Shown here piece by piece: positions 1 to 6,349 of a stretch of DNA of 64,000 nt; position 1 is the first letter of the stretch, and the number at the start of each line of letters is the position of its first letter. The position numbers were made by a program, and so were the translations under genes. The notes below the pieces were generated by a model. The model had not been told where the DNA came from, made no database searches, and saw only the letters and a program-made list of their open reading frames with translations. The stretch is from Tenacibaculum sp. AHE14PA (lineage in GTDB: Bacteria; Bacteroidota; Bacteroidia; Flavobacteriales; Flavobacteriaceae), in the NCBI RefSeq assembly GCF_019278465.1, contig NZ_CP058983.1, forward strand, positions 1,363,501-1,427,500, in the 5' to 3' direction.

Positions 1-2
1 AT

Positions 3-437
3 TGTGGAGTTTTCGTGTTGGAATCAGAAAAAGAAACGGAATTCGGACTGAATTTAATTGTTGTAACTGACATTAAACAATCGGAAAAACCAACTGAAAA
101 AGATTTTGAGAATGCAAAACTATTATTTAGACTTGAACAGCAAATAAACAAAGAGTTTAAACCAAAGGAACAAATTAGTTGGTATTATGCTCAACTTTTC
201 AAAAAATCGGAAACGGAATTTGAAAAAATTGGGCAATTAAAAGTTAATAAGGATTATTATTCAAATAAAGACTATCAGAGTTTTTCGAATTGGGATAATC
301 TGAAATTATTTCAAGATGAATTCTATTCTGACTTTGAAAATAATAAGTGCAAAAACAAATTGAAATTAAGCAGTTTAAGAAAAAAATACTGGCTACAACA
401 AAGAACTGAGGTAAAAAACAAACCTTTTCTTTATTAA
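3..437 (+). CDS. hypothetical protein, probably 5'-partial
   Basis: I do not recognise this protein. The reading frame is open to the left edge of the window, so the gene probably starts upstream; a GTG at position 15 would give 140 residues if it is complete. It is a soluble-looking, charged protein rich in Lys, Glu and aromatic residues, with no signal peptide or membrane segment. The stop codon sits inside an 11-bp sequence that recurs at 1682-1692, so the IS110-family element seems to have inserted directly behind the stop and left the gene intact. Its place next to an insertion element and a structured intergenic repeat suggests accessory DNA. Confidence 0.5.
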   Translation, partial: CGVFVLESEKETEFGLNLIVVTDIKQSEKPTEKDFENAKLLFRLEQQINKEFKPKEQISWYYAQLFKKSETEFEKIGQLKVNKDYYSNKDYQSFSNWDNLKLFQDEFYSDFENNKCKNKLKLSSLRKKYWLQQRTEVKNKPFLY

Positions 438-440
438 ATT
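430..440. repeat. left copy of 11-bp direct repeat flanking the IS110 element
   Basis: TTTATTAAATT occurs here and again at 1682-1692. The similarity extends outward as AACCTTTT(CTT)TATTAAATT against AACCTTTTTATTAAATT. It probably marks the outer ends of the inserted element, or a target sequence shared with the element's own end. Confidence 0.5.
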
Positions 441-513
441 TACACAATAATATTCTAGACTCAAAATGCTATTACTTGGTATTTTAAGTTTTTATTTCAT
501 GTATAATAACTAC

Positions 514-1482
514 TTATTTAGCTAATACCGAAATATACTTTTCATCATAAGGTAAACCCGATTTTGCAATAGCAAAACTTTGTTTTATTAACTTATTTGA
601 AACAGCTATTAATGCTAGTTTTTTACTCTTTCCTTTGTTTACAATACGCTCATAAATATCTTTACATGCCTTATTATGTTTGCAGGCATTAAAGGAACAC
701 AAAAACAAAAGATTACGTAACTTTCTATTACCAACTTTACTAATCCTACTTCGACCTCTTACACTACTGCCAGACTCTCGTATTATAGGTGTTATACCAA
801 CATAACTACAAAGTTGTTTTGAGTTTTCAAACTTGGTAAAACCATCGGTAATTACTAGCATAAATAAGGCGGTTTTAAGTCCGATCCCTGGAATACTGGT
901 TAATAAGGTTAACTGAAACTGCTGCTCTTGTTTTACTAAAGATAACAACCTTTCTTCAATTCCTTTTAACTCTTTATCTAAATGTTTTTTGTCTCTTTTC
1001 AAAGAACGATAAACCCATTTTGAAGGAATGCCTAAAACTTCTTCTCCATGTATTTTATTCTTGGTTGCTGTGCGTTTCTTGATAAAACTATCCATTAAAC
1101 GAAACAATTGCAAGCATTCACTTTGTACATCTGTAAGAGCTGTATATAAAGGAACCTCATTTATTTGTCCATATTCGCAAATGGCTTTGGCATCACTTTT
1201 ATCTGTTTTTACTTTAGATAATTTCATCTGAATGAAACGCTTTACCGATAAAGGATTCACTACCGAAACTAAAATACCTTGTTTAAATAAAAACTGAGCT
1301 AGCCGATAATGATAATAACCCGTAGCTTCCATTATAACTAATGATTCTTTAGGAAGGTTTTTTAGAAAGACCTTAAAACCAGAGGCATCATTTTTAAATT
1401 GATCATGGCCGCTTTTACTTCCATGAACATCAAATACATCTTTACTTATGTCAACTCCAAAAATTTCCTTATATTTATTCAT
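514..1482 (-). CDS. IS110-family transposase (DEDD recombinase)
   Basis: This 322-residue recombinase catalyses transposition of the surrounding element. The N-terminal RuvC-like DEDD domain shows GVDISK with Asp11, MEATGYYH with Glu52, and KTDKSDAKA with Asp94 and Asp97. The C-terminal Transposase_20 domain carries SIPGIGLKTA, SYVGITP and the Ser-containing ESGSSVRGRSRISKVGNRKLR stretch expected to hold the catalytic serine. Length is normal for the family and there is no frameshift. Known family biology is recombination guided by a bridge RNA encoded in the non-coding end, here upstream of the gene at about 1490-1690. The start ATG at 1482 opens directly on the conserved DEDD domain. Confidence 0.95.
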   Translation of the reverse strand: MNKYKEIFGVDISKDVFDVHGSKSGHDQFKNDASGFKVFLKNLPKESLVIMEATGYYHYRLAQFLFKQGILVSVVNPLSVKRFIQMKLSKVKTDKSDAKAICEYGQINEVPLYTALTDVQSECLQLFRLMDSFIKKRTATKNKIHGEEVLGIPSKWVYRSLKRDKKHLDKELKGIEERLLSLVKQEQQFQLTLLTSIPGIGLKTALFMLVITDGFTKFENSKQLCSYVGITPIIRESGSSVRGRSRISKVGNRKLRNLLFLCSFNACKHNKACKDIYERIVNKGKSKKLALIAVSNKLIKQSFAIAKSGLPYDEKYISVLAK

Positions 1483-1489
1483 AAGAACT

Positions 1490-1690
1490 GTTTTATGAAA
1501 GAATAAGCTACTTGACTCACAACAAATTGAAATCGAGATCTAGGTCTCACAGAACTGAACGTGATTTTTAGTAGAAAAGAGAGAGGATTATCAATGTTGT
1601 CGAAGTCAATGCTTCACCGTATATATTAACCTTAATTCTCTCTTTTATTCTTTCTGATTTATATCTCTTAAATTTAACCTTTTTATTAAA
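1490..1690 (-). ncRNA. candidate IS110 bridge RNA region
   Basis: The 5' non-coding end of the element contains two nested foldbacks when read on the minus strand. The arm AAAAGAGAGAATTA (plus 1632-1645) pairs with TAATCCTCTCTCTTTT (plus 1575-1590), enclosing about 40 nt that hold a further GAAG...CTTC hairpin near 1603-1616. A second foldback GAGACC...GATCTC lies around 1534-1547. Two stem-loops with unpaired internal loops in about 200 nt upstream of an IS110-group recombinase match the known position and general shape of bridge RNAs. Promoter, RNA ends and guide loops are not resolved, so this is inference from position plus visible pairing. Confidence 0.35.
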
Positions 1691-1692
1691 TT
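1682..1692. repeat. right copy of 11-bp direct repeat flanking the IS110 element
   Basis: Same TTTATTAAATT as at 430-440, in the same orientation. It marks the probable outer boundary of the element upstream of the recombinase. Confidence 0.5.
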
Positions 1693-1835
1693 GCTAACTT
1701 AAGACGTATAAAAATAATTGCTAGTTCTAGCCTACTTACGAAAATCCTCACGGATTTTCTATCTGTGATCTATTTGCTAATTTAGTTCCTTAAATACGCA
1801 ACGAAATCATACACAAAACCGTTGGCAATAATAAA
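1693..1835. other. structured intergenic element
   Basis: Non-coding stretch between the IS end and the TetR promoter. It contains a perfect 8-bp stem with a 4-nt loop (GAAAATCC-TCAC-GGATTTTC, 1740-1759) without a T tract, followed by an unstructured run ending in ACCGTTGGCAATAAT near 1818-1832. From memory, similar hairpin-plus-CCGTTG sequences recur between hypothetical genes in Flavobacteriaceae. I can see only one copy here and cannot test this. No reading frame of note. Confidence 0.3.
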
Positions 1836-1875
1836 ATGCAGCCCTGAATAAAGGCTACATAATATTAAACACTTT

Positions 1876-1890
1876 TAGTTAAACAATCGA
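1876..1890. promoter_or_regulatory. TetR operator half-site
   Basis: TAGTTAAACAATCGA contains the reverse complement of CGATTGTTTAA, the core shared with the operators at 1937-1954 and 2560-2575. It lies about 60 bp upstream of the promoter-proximal copy and is only half-conserved. Confidence 0.35.
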
Positions 1891-1936
1891 AGACATATTA
1901 CTTTAACACAATAATAAATAAAAATATTTTTTTATT

Positions 1937-1958
1937 ACTAACCGATTGTTTAGTTTTG
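1937..1958 (+). promoter_or_regulatory. TetR operator overlapping a -7 box
   Basis: ACTAACCGATTGTTTAGT (1937-1954) is an imperfect palindrome with 5 of 6 arm bases matching. It overlaps TAGTTTTG at 1951-1958, a match to the Bacteroidota -7 consensus TAnnTTTG, 17 bp before the start codon of the TetR gene. This layout implies that the repressor controls its own transcription. Confidence 0.6.
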
Positions 1959-1975
1959 TAAAGTAATTAGAAATA

Positions 1976-2539
1976 ATGGCAAGGAAAAAAGAATATAATG
2001 AAGATATAGTCGTAGAAAAAGCAATGAATCTATTCTGGAGGAATGGCTATGAAACGACATCTATGCAAATGCTTGAAAAAGAAATGGGCATTAATAAGTT
2101 CTCTATATATGCTAGCTTCGGAAATAAACATGGTTTGTTTTTAGAAAGTTTAAAGAATTACAAGAAAAAAATAAACTTGATTTTCGAAGATTTAAAAAAA
2201 TCGAACAATGGAATTGAAGATATTAAAGACTTTTTCTATAATTCAATAAAAATTTGCAGTGACGCTGGTAATCAAAATGGCTGTTTGGTTACAAATACTT
2301 ATAACGAATTTTTAAACAAAGAGGATGAAATAATTAATGATCAAATGAATTCTTTTATGTCTGATTTAAAAGATTTATTCATTCTAAAGTTAAAAATAAA
2401 TTCTGATAAGTGCGACGAAACTATATTAAAGCAAGCTAATTATTTACTATTAGCAAAACATGGTTTAGCTGCAGCATCAAGAGTTAATAGTAAAAAAGAA
2501 ATAGAAGATTATATTGAAATGACTTTCAAAAACTTATAA
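1976..2539 (+). CDS. TetR/AcrR family transcriptional regulator
   Basis: Local repressor of 187 residues. The N-terminal TetR helix-turn-helix covers about residues 8-55, with MNLFWRNGYETTSM and the recognition stretch INKFSIYASFGNKHGLF. The C-terminal ligand domain has the GCLVTNT motif around Cys103, plus Cys94 and Cys146. The gene lies between two palindromic operators and precedes an AhpD-like protein, a DsbA-family thiol oxidoreductase and an Old Yellow Enzyme. The arrangement recalls Escherichia coli nemR-nemA, where a TetR repressor senses electrophiles through cysteine. That parallel is inference; whether these cysteines sense anything is not shown. The family call is firm. Confidence 0.93.
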   Translation: MARKKEYNEDIVVEKAMNLFWRNGYETTSMQMLEKEMGINKFSIYASFGNKHGLFLESLKNYKKKINLIFEDLKKSNNGIEDIKDFFYNSIKICSDAGNQNGCLVTNTYNEFLNKEDEIINDQMNSFMSDLKDLFILKLKINSDKCDETILKQANYLLLAKHGLAAASRVNSKKEIEDYIEMTFKNL

Positions 2540-2559
2540 TCATTTTTTTTAGCTATTAA

Positions 2560-2575
2560 CTAAACGATTGTTTAG
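2560..2575 (+). promoter_or_regulatory. TetR operator upstream of the AhpD-like gene
   Basis: CTAAACGATTGTTTAG is a palindrome with perfect 6-bp arms around a 4-bp centre. It shares CGATTGTTTAG with the operator in front of the TetR gene. It sits 47 bp upstream of the next start codon, so the three downstream genes are probably repressed by the same regulator. Confidence 0.6.
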
Positions 2576-2622
2576 GTAAGGGCAAATTCAATAATAATAA
2601 ACATAAACTCAAATATATAATT

Positions 2623-3186
2623 ATGACAACATTAAAAATTCACAATATAGAAACAGCTCCAAAAGAAAGTAAAAACTTATTGGAAGCATCTAATAAATCT
2701 TACGGAATGATTCCAGGATTACATGGAGTTTTAGCTAGTTCACCAGAGATACTTGAAGCGTACCAAACATTACACAAATTATTTACAGAATCATCTTTTA
2801 ACAATGAAGAGTTAACAGTGGTTTGGCAAACTATAAATGTAGAACACGAATGTCATTATTGCGTACCTGCCCACACAGCAATTGCCGCAGCAATGAAAGT
2901 AGACTCTGCCATTTCAGATGCTTTAAGAAACGGAACGTCTATGCCTACAGAAAAACTACAGGCATTACATGAGTTTACGTTAAAGGTTACACGTAATCGC
3001 GGTAACGTAACACAAGATGATCTAAACACTTTTTATGCTGCTGGTTATGAAGAAAAACAAGTTTTAGAAGTTATTTTAGGTTTATCTCAAAAAGTAATAA
3101 GTAACTATACAAACCGTATTGCAAATACACCTGTAGATGCACCTTTTAAAAAATATGCATGGTCTAAGAACGATGTTGTTTCTTAA
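2623..3186 (+). CDS. carboxymuconolactone decarboxylase (AhpD-like) family protein
   Basis: A 187-residue all-helical CMD-family protein. The peroxidase-type active site EHECHYCVPAH is visible with Cys77 and Cys80 as a CxxC pair, His84, and Glu74/Glu76 for proton relay, as in AhpD alkylhydroperoxidases. It is presumably a cytoplasmic thiol-dependent peroxidase or reductase; the physiological substrate cannot be read from sequence. It is the first gene behind the operator at 2560-2575 and is followed after 85 bp by a DsbA-family protein, which fits a thiol or redox stress response. Start codon ATG with no better alternative. Confidence 0.88.
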   Translation: MTTLKIHNIETAPKESKNLLEASNKSYGMIPGLHGVLASSPEILEAYQTLHKLFTESSFNNEELTVVWQTINVEHECHYCVPAHTAIAAAMKVDSAISDALRNGTSMPTEKLQALHEFTLKVTRNRGNVTQDDLNTFYAAGYEEKQVLEVILGLSQKVISNYTNRIANTPVDAPFKKYAWSKNDVVS

Positions 3187-3271
3187 GACTTACAAAAAGA
3201 GAACTCGATTAATACTTTAGATTTCTATATTTACATAATGGTATAATTAATAAAATCGAAATAAAATAATT

Positions 3272-3931
3272 ATGAAAGAAAAACTAAAAATAGATATCGT
3301 ATCAGACGTGGTATGTCCTTGGTGCACCATTGGTTATAAGCGATTAGAAAAAGCGATTAAAGAACTTGGTATCGAAGATCAAATTGATATTGAATGGCAA
3401 CCGTTTGAACTAAATCCTAATATGCCTGCAGAAGGGCAAAATGTTATTGAGCATCTTACTGAAAAATATGGTTCGACCGTAGCACAACAAAATCAGTCTA
3501 AACAACAAATGACAGAAATTGGTGCAGAGTTAGGTTTTAAATTCAATTATTTTGATGACATGAGAATGGTAAATACATTTAATGCGCATGTTTTATTAGA
3601 GTATGCTAAAGATTTTGGAAAACAAACCGAATTAAAAATGCGATTAACAACTGCTTTTTTTAGTGGTCAAAAAGATGTTTCTAATAATGCTGTATTAAAA
3701 GAAGCCTTATTAGATGTTGGTTTAAATGCTAATGAAGCCTTGGCTAAATTAGATGATGAAAATGCCCGTTACGAAGTAAGAAATAAACAAAACTATTGGA
3801 AAAACTTAGGTGTAAAGTCTGTTCCTACTTTTGTGTTTAACAAAAAAAGTGCAATTACAGGAGCACAACCTTTAGACTCACTTAAACAAGTTTTAACTGA
3901 ATTAATTAATCAGCCATCAAATAAAAATTAA
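3272..3931 (+). CDS. DsbA family oxidoreductase (FrnE-like)
   Basis: A 219-residue thioredoxin-fold protein of the DsbA/FrnE type. The active site VVCPWC (Cys15, Cys18) is at the end of the first beta strand, the helical insertion follows, and the cis-proline loop is seen in KSVPTFVFN near residue 186. There is no signal peptide, so it acts in the cytoplasm, as FrnE-type proteins usually do. It lies between an AhpD-like protein and an Old Yellow Enzyme in the TetR-controlled cluster. A role in thiol repair or in using low-molecular-weight thiols under electrophile stress is plausible but inferred. Confidence 0.9.
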   Translation: MKEKLKIDIVSDVVCPWCTIGYKRLEKAIKELGIEDQIDIEWQPFELNPNMPAEGQNVIEHLTEKYGSTVAQQNQSKQQMTEIGAELGFKFNYFDDMRMVNTFNAHVLLEYAKDFGKQTELKMRLTTAFFSGQKDVSNNAVLKEALLDVGLNANEALAKLDDENARYEVRNKQNYWKNLGVKSVPTFVFNKKSAITGAQPLDSLKQVLTELINQPSNKN

Positions 3932-4017
3932 TTAAGAGAGTAGAAACAAAGACGTATTTAATTTTAAACATCTTAATTTTCTATTTAAATTTGAAATCAA
4001 AATTTTAATAACACCTT

Positions 4018-5097
4018 ATGATTAAAGCAAACGCAACAATAAAATTCTCTAACGGCTCAATAATGAACAATCGATTCATGTTAGCTCCTTTAACCAACCG
4101 ACAAAGTCATGAAAACGGTCAGCTTTCTGATGATGAATTAAATTGGTTAAAATTGAGGGCTGAAGGTGAATTTGGTTTAGTGATGACGTGTGCTTCTCAC
4201 GTGCAAGAAATAGGTAAAGGTTTTCCTGGACAATTAGGTATTTTTAGAGACGACTTAAATGACGGGCATAAAAAACTAACCCAAAGCATTAAAGAAAAAG
4301 GAAGTTTAGCTGTTATTCAATTACATCATGCAGGAATGCGTACGCCATATGAATTGATAAACGAAAAACCTGTTTCTTCTTCTGATAATGAAAAAACAAA
4401 TGCAAGAGGCCTTACACTTACAGAAGTAAAACAATTAAGAGATGATTTTATTACTGCAGCTGTTCGTTCTAAAGAATGCGGTTATGATGGTGTTGAAGTT
4501 CATGGCGCACATGGTTATATTTTAACACAATTTTTAAGCTCAGAAATAAATCATAGAACAGATGAATATGGTGGTTCGCTAGAAAACAGAACTCGAATAA
4601 TTTTTGAAATTGTAGACGGCATTAGAGAACAATGCGGAAAAGAATTTTTAGTCGGTGTTCGTTTATCGCCTGAAAGGTTTGGAATGGATATTGGTGAGGT
4701 GAAAATTGTTTGCCAACAATTAATTGATGCAGGAAACATTAATTTTTTAGACATCTCTTTATGGGATTGTTTTAAAATGCCTAATGATGAAAAATATCAA
4801 GAAAATAGCTTATTAGATCACTTTAAAAGTTTAGATTTTAAAGATGTTAAATGGACAGTTGCTGGTAAAATTAGCAAAGCTGTTGATGTTCAAAAAATAT
4901 TAGATGCTGGTGTAGATTTTGTATCAATAGGAACCTCAGCTATATTACATCACAATTTTCCGAGGTTAGTGATGAACGATTCTAATTTTACACCTGTTTC
5001 AACACCCGTTTCAGAAGAACACCTTTTAAAAGAAGGTGTAAGCAAAACGTTTATAAAATACTTAAAAAGATGGCCCGATTTTGTTAAAGAAGATTAG
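4018..5097 (+). CDS. NADH:flavin oxidoreductase, Old Yellow Enzyme family
   Basis: A 359-residue FMN-dependent TIM-barrel ene-reductase. Recognisable parts are FMLAPLTNRQS at the N-terminus, the substrate histidine loop QLHHAGM, the conserved VEVHGAHGYILTQFLS block, INHRTDEYGGSLENR, and the C-terminal phosphate-binding SIGTSAI. Family members reduce activated C=C bonds of electrophiles with NAD(P)H. It is last in the TetR-controlled cluster and ends before a perfect 17-bp terminator stem. By analogy with NemA it probably detoxifies electrophiles. It is unlikely to be a 2,4-dienoyl-CoA reductase because the extra FAD and iron-sulfur domains are absent. Confidence 0.92.
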   Translation: MIKANATIKFSNGSIMNNRFMLAPLTNRQSHENGQLSDDELNWLKLRAEGEFGLVMTCASHVQEIGKGFPGQLGIFRDDLNDGHKKLTQSIKEKGSLAVIQLHHAGMRTPYELINEKPVSSSDNEKTNARGLTLTEVKQLRDDFITAAVRSKECGYDGVEVHGAHGYILTQFLSSEINHRTDEYGGSLENRTRIIFEIVDGIREQCGKEFLVGVRLSPERFGMDIGEVKIVCQQLIDAGNINFLDISLWDCFKMPNDEKYQENSLLDHFKSLDFKDVKWTVAGKISKAVDVQKILDAGVDFVSIGTSAILHHNFPRLVMNDSNFTPVSTPVSEEHLLKEGVSKTFIKYLKRWPDFVKED

Positions 5098-5132
5098 AAA
5101 GTAACTACTTACATTTCGATTTTAAATTAACT

Positions 5133-5170
5133 AAAACAGCGTCTTAAAATTACTTTTAAGACGCTGTTTT
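5133..5170. terminator. bidirectional terminator
   Basis: Perfect 17-bp stem AAAACAGCGTCTTAAAA / TTTTAAGACGCTGTTTT with loop TTAC. A and T tracts on both sides let it serve the Old Yellow Enzyme gene (+) and rlmF (-). Confidence 0.9.
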
Positions 5171-5187
5171 TATTGTTATAAATATAT

Positions 5188-6045
5188 TTAAAATCGCCAA
5201 CACACAATACGTGTAACTTTATTTCCCTGGCTCATCGGTATCACCTTAAATTCTGCTACTTTTAGCTTTTTAGCAGAATCTTCTAAACTCTTTACATTCT
5301 CTTTTTTAGACACTAAACTAGTAAACCACTTACTTGCTGTAGGCTGTAATGAGCTTTCATATAAATAGGTGTGTAAAAATGCTTTTTCGCCACCAACATA
5401 CCAAAGTTCATTTGAATTTCCTGCAAAATTACGAACCGTGTTATTACCTAAGTTTCTAGATTTTCTTCGGTTTGCTCCTCTTGCTTCTTCTGCCGATTTA
5501 TAAAACGGAGGATTACACATCGTTGCCGAAAAAGAATCTCCTTCCTCTATAATATCTTTTAAAATATATGCTTCATTAAACTGTTGACGTAATTCAATTT
5601 TATCACTTAAATCATTGTCGTCAATAATATCTTGTGCATAATCTAACGAATCTAAATCGATATCTGTAGCTACAAAATTCCAGTCATACTCTACAGTTCC
5701 TAAAAGCGGATAAATACAACTTGCTCCCGTACCAACATCAAGTATTTTTACGTTTTTGGCATCACCAATTAAATCCGCTAAATGATGAATATAATCTACT
5801 CTACCAGGAATTGGCGGACATAAATTTTCATCAGAAAAATTCCAATCTTTTATATTATAATGTGCTGCTAGCAATGCTTTGTTAAATTCTTTTACCGCTA
5901 TCGGATCAGAAAAATCGATTGTTTCTTTATCAAATTTTTCGATAACAAACCCTTCTATTTTCGGATACTTTTCTTTTAGCAATGTAAAATCATATCCGTT
6001 TTTATGCTTGTTATTTTTATGTAATTTACTTTCTTTGTCTTTCAT
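5188..6045 (-). CDS. rlmF: 23S rRNA (adenine(1618)-N(6))-methyltransferase RlmF
   Basis: Methylates N6 of A1618 in 23S rRNA using SAM. The 285-residue protein shows the family N-terminus with NGYDF and CPPIPGRVDYIHHLADLI, the SAM-binding motif ILDVGTGASCIYPLLG, the acidic VATDIDLDSL, and the catalytic MCNPPFYKSAEEA (NPPF, an N6-adenine methyltransferase signature). The C-terminus carries MSQGNKVTRIVCWRF. Length agrees with the family. It is transcribed alone toward the shared terminator and is divergent from a small membrane protein. Confidence 0.93.
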   Translation of the reverse strand: MKDKESKLHKNNKHKNGYDFTLLKEKYPKIEGFVIEKFDKETIDFSDPIAVKEFNKALLAAHYNIKDWNFSDENLCPPIPGRVDYIHHLADLIGDAKNVKILDVGTGASCIYPLLGTVEYDWNFVATDIDLDSLDYAQDIIDDNDLSDKIELRQQFNEAYILKDIIEEGDSFSATMCNPPFYKSAEEARGANRRKSRNLGNNTVRNFAGNSNELWYVGGEKAFLHTYLYESSLQPTASKWFTSLVSKKENVKSLEDSAKKLKVAEFKVIPMSQGNKVTRIVCWRF

Positions 6046-6057
6046 TAATTTTTGTTT

Positions 6058-6348
6058 ATGAAACCGAATTCAAATGCGTATTATAAAAAGAAAACTTCTT
6101 TGTTTGTAAAAAACTGGAAAACTAAAAGAAATAACAAATCACTATTTACCTTTAAAAGAGCCCTTAGTTTTGCACTTCCTTTTTCGTTTATATTTATTTT
6201 TTGGGAAGTTGGTTTTTCTGAAAAATTCTTTTATAAATTCCCACTGTTCTTTTTTATCAACATGGTTATCTATTTTATTTTTGCTTATTTCATTTCCTAT
6301 AAACTAAACGAAAAAAGTTATCAAAAATATAAAAACCAAGGATTTTAA
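6058..6348 (+). CDS. small two-helix membrane protein
   Basis: About 96 residues from the ATG at 6058; a TTG two codons earlier is less likely. A basic, Lys/Asn-rich N-terminus is followed by two predicted membrane helices, around ALSFALPFSFIFIFW and FFINMVIYFIFAYFISY, and a charged tail. No family is recognised. It is divergent from rlmF with only 12 bp between start codons, and it ends 1 bp from the stop of bshC on the other strand. Coding potential is supported by the clean membrane-protein pattern and by an otherwise unexplained gap. Confidence 0.6.
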   Translation: MKPNSNAYYKKKTSLFVKNWKTKRNNKSLFTFKRALSFALPFSFIFIFWEVGFSEKFFYKFPLFFFINMVIYFIFAYFISYKLNEKSYQKYKNQGF

Positions 6349-6349
6349 T

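Larger units (their letters stand above)
441..1692 (-). mobile_element. IS110-family insertion sequence (boundaries inferred)
   Basis: A single recombinase gene (514-1482, minus) has about 70 bp of non-coding DNA on its 3' side and about 210 bp on its 5' side, between two copies of TTTATTAAATT. A total of about 1.25 kb, no terminal inverted repeats and a long 5' non-coding end fit the IS110 group proper; the IS1111 group has inverted repeats and its long non-coding end downstream. The exact ends are inferred from the direct repeat and could shift by several bases. The recombinase looks intact, so the element may still be mobile. Confidence 0.7.

Noticed and set aside
1740..1759. Perfect hairpin considered as a rho-independent terminator
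   Set aside because: No T run follows on either strand and no gene ends just before it; it is treated as part of an intergenic element instead.
1818..1832. CCGTTGGCAAT considered as an integron attC core (GTTRRRY)
   Set aside because: The bases after GTT do not fit RRRY and no paired inverse core of proper spacing was found; no integrase is in the window.
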